From Bacteroidota bacterium (GTDB lineage Bacteria; Bacteroidota; Bacteroidia; Flavobacteriales; Flavobacteriaceae), in NCBI GenBank assembly GCA_023386255.1, contig JAEWKB010000067.1, positions 1 through 17,343 of the forward strand: DNA of 17,343 nucleotides, in the 5' to 3' direction. The position numbers and the translations under genes were made by a program. Positions 1 through 5,593 of the stretch are shown piece by piece. The notes under the pieces were generated by a model, which was given only the letters and a program-made list of their open reading frames with translations, was not told the origin of the DNA and ran no database searches. The stretch's first letter is position 1, and every line of letters begins with the position of its first letter.

Positions 1-333
1 GGCAAAGAGGATAACGAGGCTAAAGAGAACAAGAATCAGCAGCCTGAAAATAACAATAACCCGCAGGACAGGGAAAAAGATAAAAATCAGGGAAACAATA
101 AAGAGGAAAATAAAGGCGGCGGTGGTAACGACCAGCAAAATAAACAGCCAAAACCGCAACAGGGCAAAGGCAGCCAGGGCAATGACCAAAATACACGCGC
201 TAATGTAAATCCTTCGCGCGGAGAAATGGAGCGCATGCTGGACGCTATGGATAACGAAGAGAAGAAAGTGCAGGACAGGGTGAACTCGGCTCGCGCAAAA
301 TCTCAGCCTGTAAAACAGGAAAAGGACTGGTAA
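1..333 (+). CDS. batC: BatC-like TPR protein, C-terminal fragment (5' end outside window)
   Basis: Frame 1 is open from the first base to a TAA at 331-333 and gives 110 residues. The fragment is very hydrophilic and low in complexity, rich in Asn, Gln, Lys, Glu and Gly, and ends in a short ordered-looking tail that includes EMERMLDAMDNEEKKVQDRV and finishes EKDW. No TPR repeat is visible here; the repeats would lie upstream. The call rests on three things: BatC proteins of Bacteroidota have TPR repeats followed by such a charged tail; this ending resembles flavobacterial BatC endings that I remember; and the next two genes are batD and batE. Bat proteins are membrane or periplasmic and were first linked to aerotolerance in Bacteroides; their molecular role is unclear. 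The gap to batD is 39 bases with no terminator, so the genes are probably co-transcribed. Confidence 0.8.
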   Translation, partial: GKEDNEAKENKNQQPENNNNPQDREKDKNQGNNKEENKGGGGNDQQNKQPKPQQGKGSQGNDQNTRANVNPSRGEMERMLDAMDNEEKKVQDRVNSARAKSQPVKQEKDW

Positions 334-372
334 ATTTTAAGCTAACAGATGATTTTTAGCATCCGATATTAA

Positions 373-2124
373 ATGAAAAAGTACATCTTACTGATATTGC
401 TTTGCATGTTGCAGGGGCTGCAGGCCCAGGTAAAGTTTGAAGCTGTACCCAGCAAGACTACGCTTGGGCTTAATGAGCGCCTGCGTGTGGAATTTACCAT
501 GAATGAAGACGGCGATAATTTTGTTCCGCCATCATTTAAAGGGTTTCAGGCTTCAGGGCCATCACAAATGATTAGTAACTCGTGGGTGAATGGTGTAAAA
601 AGCTACAGCAAGACATATAGCTTTGTACTGGCGCCTGTTGCAAAAGGAACTCATACTGTTGGCCCGGCATCTATAGAAATTAAAGGCCGAACTTACCGCA
701 CCGCCCCCTTTAAAATTACTGTGACCAATGCCGTAAAGCTGGCCGACCCTACTGATCCTTATAGCGGGGCGAAACCGACTGAATCAGGAGAGGGTGTGCA
801 TCTTATAGCAGAAATAAGTAAGCTAAACCCGTACATTAATGAAGCCATAGCCGTAACCTACAGGCTATACATTGCCGATAACATTGCTATCTTGCGCGAT
901 AAAGAGCTCAGTAGCCCTGAGTACAATGATTTCTGGAGCCAGACCTTCAAATCTCAGGGATATACAGTAGAGGAAAAAATGTTTAAAGGAAAGCTTTATC
1001 GTTCGGTTGTATTAAACCAGACGATACTATACCCTCAAAAAAGCGGCAGGCTCGAAATAAAGCCTCTGTCGCTGGAGCTTATTCTTGAGGTGCCGTCCGG
1101 GCGTACCGATATGTTTGGACAACCGTTGTTTGTGCAAACTAAGAAGATAGTAACTGCAGAAACCAAATATGTAAACGTGAAGCCGCTCCCTGAAAATGGC
1201 CGCCCCGCTGATTTTACAGGGGCTGTAGGATCGTTTACATTTAGCGTTACACCTTCTAAAACGCAGGTGGGGCAGGGGTCGTCGCTGCAGTTGAGTGTAA
1301 CAGCATCAGGCCGTGGCAACTTGAAACTTTTCAGCCTGCCAAAGCCTGTGGTGCCGGAATCGATGGAGATGTATGATCCGGAACACCGTGAGAACTTTGA
1401 TACCAGGATTACCGGCATGGAAGGTAACGTTACTGATGCTTACACAATTGTACCGCAGGAAAAAGACAGTTTTATTATTAAGCCGGTCAGCTTCTCTTAT
1501 TTCGACCCGTCAACAGGAACCTATAAAACCATAACTTCAAAAGAAACAGCAATCACAGTAACCGAAGGCACTGCGCAAGGTGATGACAGTACGCCGGTAT
1601 CGCAAAAGCAGTCGGTGGAAGGCGAACAGTTCAGGGCTATTGCGCAAAGTACATCATTACGTGCGGTGGGTGCGCCAGACTTTTTAGGTTCCGTACTGTT
1701 CTGGATATTGCTTGTGGCTCCGTTCCTGGCCATACCGCTGTTAATCATCTTAAAGAAAAAGAAGCAGGAGATTGATAATGATGTTACCGGCAACAGGATT
1801 AGGCAGAGCAATAAGCTGGCTAAGAAATACCTCTCTGAAGCAGGAAGCCACCTGGGCAATAAAGAACCGTTCTATGTAGCGCTGGAGAAGGCCCTGCACA
1901 ACTTCCTGAAGGCGAAGCTGAACATCGAAACGTCTGAAATGAGTAAGGATAACATCCGCACACTGCTGTTGTCTAAAGGGGCTTTGCCTGAAACAGTGAG
2001 TGATTTTATCAGGATCATGAACAACTGTGAATTTGCCCGCTATGCGCCTTCATCGGGCACAGCCATGCAGCAGGATTATGAAAGTGCAGTGGCAGTAATA
2101 ACAGCCCTGGAAAAGCAGGTATAG
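373..2124 (+). CDS. batD: BatD family protein (oxygen-tolerance type, membrane anchored)
   Basis: This 583-aa protein starts with a clear signal peptide, MKKYILLILLCMLQGLQAQ. A long beta-rich extracytoplasmic region follows to about residue 435. It contains FVPPSFKGFQASGPSQ and repeated Ig-like strands such as FTFSVTPSKTQVGQGSSLQL, typical of the BatD family. One strong membrane segment lies near residues 439-461 (FLGSVLFWILLVAPFLAIPL), followed by a Lys-rich stop-transfer KKKK and a cytoplasmic tail of about 120 residues. Length and layout are normal for Bacteroidota BatD. In known loci it is encoded with MoxR, BatA, BatB, BatC and BatE, and the neighbours here match. The likely role is as part of a periplasmic or inner-membrane complex concerned with stress or envelope integrity; the exact activity is not known. 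The ATG at 373 puts the signal peptide at the N-terminus. Confidence 0.92.
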   Translation: MKKYILLILLCMLQGLQAQVKFEAVPSKTTLGLNERLRVEFTMNEDGDNFVPPSFKGFQASGPSQMISNSWVNGVKSYSKTYSFVLAPVAKGTHTVGPASIEIKGRTYRTAPFKITVTNAVKLADPTDPYSGAKPTESGEGVHLIAEISKLNPYINEAIAVTYRLYIADNIAILRDKELSSPEYNDFWSQTFKSQGYTVEEKMFKGKLYRSVVLNQTILYPQKSGRLEIKPLSLELILEVPSGRTDMFGQPLFVQTKKIVTAETKYVNVKPLPENGRPADFTGAVGSFTFSVTPSKTQVGQGSSLQLSVTASGRGNLKLFSLPKPVVPESMEMYDPEHRENFDTRITGMEGNVTDAYTIVPQEKDSFIIKPVSFSYFDPSTGTYKTITSKETAITVTEGTAQGDDSTPVSQKQSVEGEQFRAIAQSTSLRAVGAPDFLGSVLFWILLVAPFLAIPLLIILKKKKQEIDNDVTGNRIRQSNKLAKKYLSEAGSHLGNKEPFYVALEKALHNFLKAKLNIETSEMSKDNIRTLLLSKGALPETVSDFIRIMNNCEFARYAPSSGTAMQQDYESAVAVITALEKQV

Positions 2125-2145
2125 TATTAAGTACAAAGTATTAAG
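2123..2145 (+). repeat. Short direct repeat AGTATTAAG in the batD-batE gap
   Basis: AGTATTAAG occurs at 2123-2131 and again at 2137-2145, 14 bases apart, overlapping the last two bases of the batD stop and ending just before the batE start codon. It is AT-rich and sits where a ribosome binding site would be. No SD-like GGAG is present. It may be a chance duplication or a remnant of a small repeat. Confidence 0.5.
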
Positions 2146-2149
2146 ACAA

Positions 2150-2893
2150 ATGAAGAATTTGCTTTACATAGTATTATTTTTTTCGCAAATTGTGTTTGCG
2201 CAGGATGCTTTTAAAGAAGGCAATCAGCTGTACGCTCAAAAGAAATATGCTGAAGCCGTACAGGCTTATGAAGGTATTATTGAAAACGGAAAAGAGTCGG
2301 CTGAGGTATATTTTAACCTTGGTAATGCGTATTATCAGCTAAAGAAGGTTGGCCCCGCTATTTATAACTATGAAAAAGCACTTCAGCTAAACCCGGGCGA
2401 TAAAGATATTTTAGTTAACCTTGGCTTTGCACAAAAGCTCGCGGTTGATGATATTAAAGCCATGCCCAGGACAGGAATATCAAAACTCATGTATAACTGG
2501 GCCGGTAACTTTCACTATGACAGCTGGGCATGGGTCGCAGTAGTTTTTGCTTTTTTAAGCGTGCTGCTTTTTATCGGTTACTATTTCACCGTTAAATCGG
2601 CATCGAAACAGGGCTTTTTTTGCGGAATGATAATATCATTGCTGTTCATGGTGGTTTGCATTGGCTTCGCCTTCTTTGTACGGGTTGAAGCCGCAGGTGA
2701 GCGCCCCGCTATCGTTTTTGCTAAATCAGTTACCTTAAAAGAAACGCCCGACGACGGTGCTTCCGATGGTTTTACTATTCATGAAGGTGCCAAGATTTAT
2801 GTGGTACAGGAGAAGGGCGATAAGGTGAAAGTTCAGCTTGCTGATGATACCGCAGGATGGCTGGAGAAAAGCAATATAAAAGAACTGAGATAA
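2150..2893 (+). CDS. batE: BatE-like protein: TPR repeats, two membrane segments, SH3-like domain
   Basis: The 247-aa product begins with a signal peptide (MKNLLYIVLFFSQIVFAQ). TPR repeats follow at about residues 20-90; FKEGNQLYAQKKYAEAVQAY and VYFNLGNAYYQLKKVGPAIY carry the usual A, Y, G and A positions. Two hydrophobic segments near residues 126-147 and 154-177 form a membrane hairpin. The last 60 residues (about 186-247), with VTLKETPDDGASDGFTIHEG and AGWLEKSNIKEL, look like a bacterial SH3 domain. This order matches BatE of Bacteroidota. The gene begins 25 bases after batD, and that gap is an AGTATTAAG direct repeat. The TAA stop at 2891-2893 directly abuts the stop of the convergent cvpA-like gene, leaving no room for a separate terminator. 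Confidence 0.9.
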   Translation: MKNLLYIVLFFSQIVFAQDAFKEGNQLYAQKKYAEAVQAYEGIIENGKESAEVYFNLGNAYYQLKKVGPAIYNYEKALQLNPGDKDILVNLGFAQKLAVDDIKAMPRTGISKLMYNWAGNFHYDSWAWVAVVFAFLSVLLFIGYYFTVKSASKQGFFCGMIISLLFMVVCIGFAFFVRVEAAGERPAIVFAKSVTLKETPDDGASDGFTIHEGAKIYVVQEKGDKVKVQLADDTAGWLEKSNIKELR

Positions 2894-3415
2894 TTATATC
2901 TCTTCTTTTGCAGCAGCATTTTTCTTATACTCTTCAAACCATTCTTCCAGGACAGGGAAAACAAAATTAGATATCTTGAGTACCGGGTAAAAGAACAGCG
3001 ATTTATCAAGTGTTTCCTGTTTCGCAAAAGTATTATTACTGTTTATTTTTAGGAAAAAGTTAAGTGTCACGCTAAGTATCAATGCCATCTTTATTAGTCC
3101 GAACAGTCCGCCAAGCAGCCTGTTGAGCCACCCTAACGCGGCAAATGATGCCAGTTTGGTAAATACTTTAGCCAGTACAAAAAGTCCTGCTACCACGGCT
3201 ATGAATGTAATGGCAAAGGCTGCAATGGCAGCATGTTTGGGATTATCTACATGGCCTTGCAGCATTTTGCCCACAAGGCCTGAAAACTTTATCGCTACAA
3301 AAAGCCCCACGAGTAGCGACAGCAGTCCTGCAAGCTCAGCAAACAGGCCGCGCCACAAACCTTTTATGAGTCCGTACAGGAGTAAACCGCCAAGGATAAT
3401 GTCCATAAATGCCAT
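2894..3415 (-). CDS. CvpA family integral membrane protein
   Basis: The 173-aa protein has four hydrophobic segments, at about residues 4-22, 26-45, 62-85 and 98-120, and a short charged C-terminal tail ending AAAKEEI. Its N-terminus, DIILGGLLLYGLIKGLWRGL, is the pattern of the CvpA family: a D in the first segment, then Gly-rich GLxxGxxRG. Family members were first linked to colicin V production in E. coli but occur very widely; more recent work connects them to envelope and bile resistance. No transport reaction is established. The gene is convergent with batE, with stop codons touching, and divergent from the 118-aa gene. A TATCTTTG element lies four bases upstream of the ATG, so the mRNA may be leaderless. 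M4 (ATG at 3404-3406) is an alternative start. Confidence 0.85.
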   Translation of the reverse strand: MAFMDIILGGLLLYGLIKGLWRGLFAELAGLLSLLVGLFVAIKFSGLVGKMLQGHVDNPKHAAIAAFAITFIAVVAGLFVLAKVFTKLASFAALGWLNRLLGGLFGLIKMALILSVTLNFFLKINSNNTFAKQETLDKSLFFYPVLKISNFVFPVLEEWFEEYKKNAAAKEEI

Positions 3416-3419
3416 GGCG

Positions 3420-3427
3420 CAAAGATA
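3420..3427 (-). promoter_or_regulatory. Putative -7 element (TATCTTTG) of the cvpA-like gene
   Basis: The plus strand reads CAAAGATA, which is TATCTTTG on the minus strand and matches the Bacteroidota -7 consensus TAnnTTTG in full. Only four bases separate its G from the ATG, so the transcript would begin at or within a base or two of the start codon. No convincing -33 TTTG was found. Confidence 0.6.
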
Positions 3428-3470
3428 AACCTCTGTTACTATATTGCAAGGGCATTAAATTTCAAGTCGC

Positions 3471-3478
3471 TATCTTTG
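3471..3478 (+). promoter_or_regulatory. Putative -7 element (TATCTTTG) of the 118-aa gene
   Basis: TATCTTTG matches the TAnnTTTG consensus and predicts a start of transcription about 12 bases before the ATG at 3496. A TTG at 3444-3446 lies 24 bases upstream, slightly beyond the usual -33 spacing. It is the same octamer as the divergent cvpA promoter, in opposite orientation. Confidence 0.6.
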
Positions 3479-3495
3479 CCTGATATTTAATACTT

Positions 3496-3852
3496 ATGTC
3501 AAGAGACGAACAACTAAAAGAACGCTGGGAACAGCTTGTAACTATACTATCTAACCGCTTTGCCGATGGCGAAACCCTTGACCTTGATGCTGTTATTTAC
3601 CTTATAGGTGTACAGGAACTGGGGCAGTTTAACCGTAAATTCAAAAAAGATGAAAAGGTAAACCTTATGCACATAGCCATTTGCCGCCTGCTGGAGCCTT
3701 ATGGGTATTATGATTTCAGCCATTTTGATGAAGACGGCTGGCCGCATTATACTGTTAAGGAACAGCTTCCGCCACTGAAAGCGGGGGAGCAAAGCATCCT
3801 GATGAAGGGCGCCATTGTTGATTATTTCCTGGAGAAAGGGCTGATACAGTAA
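3496..3852 (+). CDS. Uncharacterised acidic protein upstream of pheS (118 aa)
   Basis: I do not recognise a named domain. The protein is 118 aa, soluble, acidic and probably mostly helical, with no signal peptide or membrane segment. It contains LDLDAVIYLIGVQELGQ, KFKKDEKVNLMHIAICRLLE and the aromatic segment PYGYYDFSHFDEDGWPHY. I have the impression of similar proteins next to pheS in other flavobacteria, but this is from memory. It is preceded by a good TAnnTTTG element and is followed 81 bases later by pheS, which has its own candidate promoter. The reading frame is intact, codon use resembles the neighbours, and the start ATG sits at the expected distance from the promoter. A cytoplasmic role is likely; nothing in the sequence indicates an enzymatic one. 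Confidence 0.8.
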   Translation: MSRDEQLKERWEQLVTILSNRFADGETLDLDAVIYLIGVQELGQFNRKFKKDEKVNLMHIAICRLLEPYGYYDFSHFDEDGWPHYTVKEQLPPLKAGEQSILMKGAIVDYFLEKGLIQ

Positions 3853-3871
3853 CTCACATTGTAAAAACAGC

Positions 3872-3885
3872 TGTATAATTATACA
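3872..3885. promoter_or_regulatory. 14-bp perfect palindrome upstream of pheS (possible operator)
   Basis: TGTATAATTATACA is a perfect 14-bp palindrome. It shares three bases with a second palindrome, ACAGCTGT (3867-3874). It ends 21 bases before the -7 element of pheS, which is about where the -33 contact would be, so a protein bound here could block or help transcription. No T-run follows, so it does not look like a terminator of the gene before. Confidence 0.45.
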
Positions 3886-3906
3886 AAACAATTAGCCCGA
3901 AATCGC

Positions 3907-3914
3907 TAAATTTG
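3907..3914 (+). promoter_or_regulatory. Putative -7 element (TAAATTTG) of pheS
   Basis: TAAATTTG fits TAnnTTTG and is followed by C, as often seen. It predicts a leader of about 15 bases before the ATG at 3934. No TTTG is present at the -33 position; that position is next to the 14-bp palindrome. Confidence 0.6.
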
Positions 3915-3933
3915 CACACTTTACTGAGTAACA

Positions 3934-4953
3934 ATGATAGACAAGATTAAAGATTATATTGCCGAAGCGGAAGCTTTCTCTACACAAAATAAGGAAGAAC
4001 TGGAAGCCTTCAGGATTAAATTCCTGGGTAAGAAAGGTGTTCTAAATGATTTTTTTGCTGAATTTAAGAACGTGCCGAACGACCAGAAGAAAGAGTTTGG
4101 GCAGGTAATCAATGCCCTTAAAAAAGCAGCTGAAGGCAAAGTGACCGAACTGCAGGAAGCGCTTGAGAATAAAGAAGAAGCTAAAGGCATTTATGGCGAT
4201 CTTACACGTCCGGGCGAACCGTTCCAGGTAGGGTCGCGCCACCCGATATCTATCGTTAAGAACCAGATAATCGATATATTTTCGAACATTGGCTTCAATG
4301 TATCAGAAGGGCCAGAAATCGAGGACGACTGGCACAACTTTACCGCGCTTAACCTTCCGGAATACCACCCGGCAAGGGACATGCAGGATACATTCTTTAT
4401 CCAGACAAATCCTGATATCCTGCTGCGTACCCATACATCATCGGTGCAGGTGCGTTATATGGAAGAGAACAAGCCGCCTATCCGCACCATATCTCCCGGA
4501 AGGGTGTACAGGAATGAAGCGATATCATCGCGATCATTGTGTACTTTCCACCAGGTTGAAGGTTTGTATATAGACAAAGATGTTTCTTTTGCCGACCTGA
4601 AGCAGACGCTGCAATACTTTACCAAAGAAATGTTCGGCAAGAGCAAAATACGCCTCCGCCCGTCATACTTCCCTTTTACAGAACCAAGTGCTGAAGTGGA
4701 TGTATACTGGGGCCTTAAAACCGAGGTTGACTATAGGATAACCAAAGGTACAGGATGGCTGGAAATTATGGGCTGCGGCATGATAGACCCTAATGTACTT
4801 AAAAACTGCGGAATAGATTCCACAAAATACAATGGCTTTGCTTTTGGTATGGGTATAGAGCGTATTGCGCTGCTAATGTACCAGATAGGCGACATCCGTA
4901 TGTTCTATGAGAATGATGTGCGTTTCCTTGAGCAGTTTAAGTCGAGTATATAG
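3934..4953 (+). CDS. pheS: Phenylalanine--tRNA ligase alpha subunit
   Basis: The 339-aa product is the catalytic alpha chain of the alpha2-beta2 phenylalanyl-tRNA synthetase, which charges tRNA-Phe using ATP. The N-terminal 90 residues are Lys/Glu-rich and coiled-coil like, the tRNA-binding arm. Class II catalytic signatures follow: [11 protein letters not shown] near residue 143, [10 protein letters not shown] near 205 (motif 2), the [16 protein letters not shown] segment, [16 protein letters not shown], and [14 protein letters not shown] near 300 (motif 3 with its Arg). Length and motif order are those of a normal PheS. The beta subunit gene (pheT) is not adjacent here, unlike in many bacteria; in Bacteroidota the two are commonly apart. 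The next gene starts one base after the stop, suggesting translational coupling. Confidence 0.98.
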   Translation: MIDKIKDYIAEAEAFSTQNKEELEAFRIKFLGKKGVLNDFFAEFKNVPNDQKKEFGQVINALKKAAEGKVTELQEALENKEEAKGIYGDLTRPGEPFQVGSRHPISIVKNQIIDIFSNIGFNVSEGPEIEDDWHNFTALNLPEYHPARDMQDTFFIQTNPDILLRTHTSSVQVRYMEENKPPIRTISPGRVYRNEAISSRSLCTFHQVEGLYIDKDVSFADLKQTLQYFTKEMFGKSKIRLRPSYFPFTEPSAEVDVYWGLKTEVDYRITKGTGWLEIMGCGMIDPNVLKNCGIDSTKYNGFAFGMGIERIALLMYQIGDIRMFYENDVRFLEQFKSSI

Positions 4954-4954
4954 T

Positions 4955-5362
4955 ATGAAAAAAGACATCATTATACCCAAAGTTGAAAATGTTTATGTAG
5001 CCGCAATCCAGGAGTGGAATGACGATTTCATGGAGAAAACATGGTACGCCTACCTGGTAAATAACAGCGAGCACAAGCTGGAAACGGCAATTGTTGTTTC
5101 AAATGCTTCGGGAGAACTGAACGGGGAGCAGCGCAAAACATCTACAATGCGGCATGCCTTTACCGAAGTACAGCCTGATACTGCTGTTAAGATCGAGATG
5201 ATGGAAAGCAGCGTGCTGGAGCTGGATAACAGCTTTATGGTTACGTTCTTTATAGGTAATACCCTGTACGACAAAAATTATGTTTTTAAAGCGGGAACCA
5301 TTGCTGAAGATAATGTACAGGAAGTGCCTGTAATATTTAAAGAAGGTGTATTGCTTAAGTAA
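4955..5362 (+). CDS. Uncharacterised protein coupled to pheS (135 aa)
   Basis: I chose the ATG at 4955, which follows the pheS stop (4951-4953) after one base. The frame stays open upstream to an ATG at 4907, but that would overlap pheS by 47 bases and add 16 residues of different character. The 135-aa product has no signal peptide or membrane segment. It looks beta-rich, with alternating strands such as TWYAYLVNNSEHKLETAIVV and NSFMVTFFIGNTLYDKNYVF. I recognise no domain. Proteins like this beside flavobacterial pheS are sometimes named as an aminoacyl-tRNA synthetase part, but it contains no synthetase motif. The tight spacing suggests it is made together with PheS. The stop is followed by the inverted-repeat-rich region before the mannosidase gene. 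Confidence 0.8.
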   Translation: MKKDIIIPKVENVYVAAIQEWNDDFMEKTWYAYLVNNSEHKLETAIVVSNASGELNGEQRKTSTMRHAFTEVQPDTAVKIEMMESSVLELDNSFMVTFFIGNTLYDKNYVFKAGTIAEDNVQEVPVIFKEGVLLK

Positions 5363-5403
5363 ACAGCGGCTGTTCCATTCCGAACCGTAGTGCAACGGAG
5401 CGT

Positions 5404-5425
5404 GAGGAATCTCAAGAGATTTCTC
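5404..5425. repeat. Tight hairpin inside a dispersed-type intergenic repeat
   Basis: GAGGAATCTC (5404-5413) and GAGATTTCTC (5416-5425) pair over 10 positions, with one G-T pair, around AA. The surrounding block (about 5372-5440), with ATTCCGA, GGAATCTCAAGAGATTTCTC and CTTCGTC, resembles a repeat I remember as scattered between genes in Flavobacterium genomes. That identification is from memory. Here its ends are diverged. It may act as a terminator-like structure after the gene at 4955. Confidence 0.55.
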
Positions 5426-5470
5426 CTTCGTCAAAAGGGAACAAAAGTAAAAACTTATTATCTTTTCGCC

Positions 5471-5525
5471 CCTAATCTCACAAATTACCCTAATTAACAG
5501 TTGCGATGTAATTTGTGAGATTAGG
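5471..5525. repeat. 18-bp perfect inverted repeat upstream of the GH92 gene
   Basis: CCTAATCTCACAAATTAC (5471-5488) is the exact reverse complement of 5508-5525, separated by 19 bases. Eighteen perfect pairs are far more than expected by chance. No T-run follows, so it is not a classical terminator. It could be an operator for a dimeric regulator, an RNA stem in a long leader, or the remains of a small mobile repeat. Confidence 0.75.
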
Positions 5526-5550
5526 TAATTCGTGCCTCGCTCCTTTGCGT

Positions 5551-5593
5551 ATGTTCCTGAAAATTTTCAACTTTATCAAAATTTCAGGAACAT
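5551..5593 (+). promoter_or_regulatory. Hairpin that includes the GH92 start codon, coincident with a 14-codon upstream ORF
   Basis: ATGTTCCTGAAAATTTT (5551-5567) pairs with AAAATTTCAGGAACAT (5578-5593) over 16 positions with a single bulged A, around the loop CAACTTTATC. The 3' arm takes in the first two bases of the GH92 ATG (5592-5594). The same 5551-5595 stretch is an ORF, MFLKIFNFIKISGT, whose TGA overlaps the GH92 ATG as ATGA. The structure is directly visible; a role in controlling translation is inferred. Confidence 0.55.

Noticed and set aside
4907..4954. Upstream ATG for the 135-aa gene inside pheS
   Set aside because: It overlaps pheS by 47 bases, while an ATG one base after the pheS stop gives a sensible start.
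5532..5591. GTG start adding 20 residues to the GH92 protein
   Set aside because: It would put 20 residues before an otherwise perfect signal peptide that begins at the ATG at 5592.
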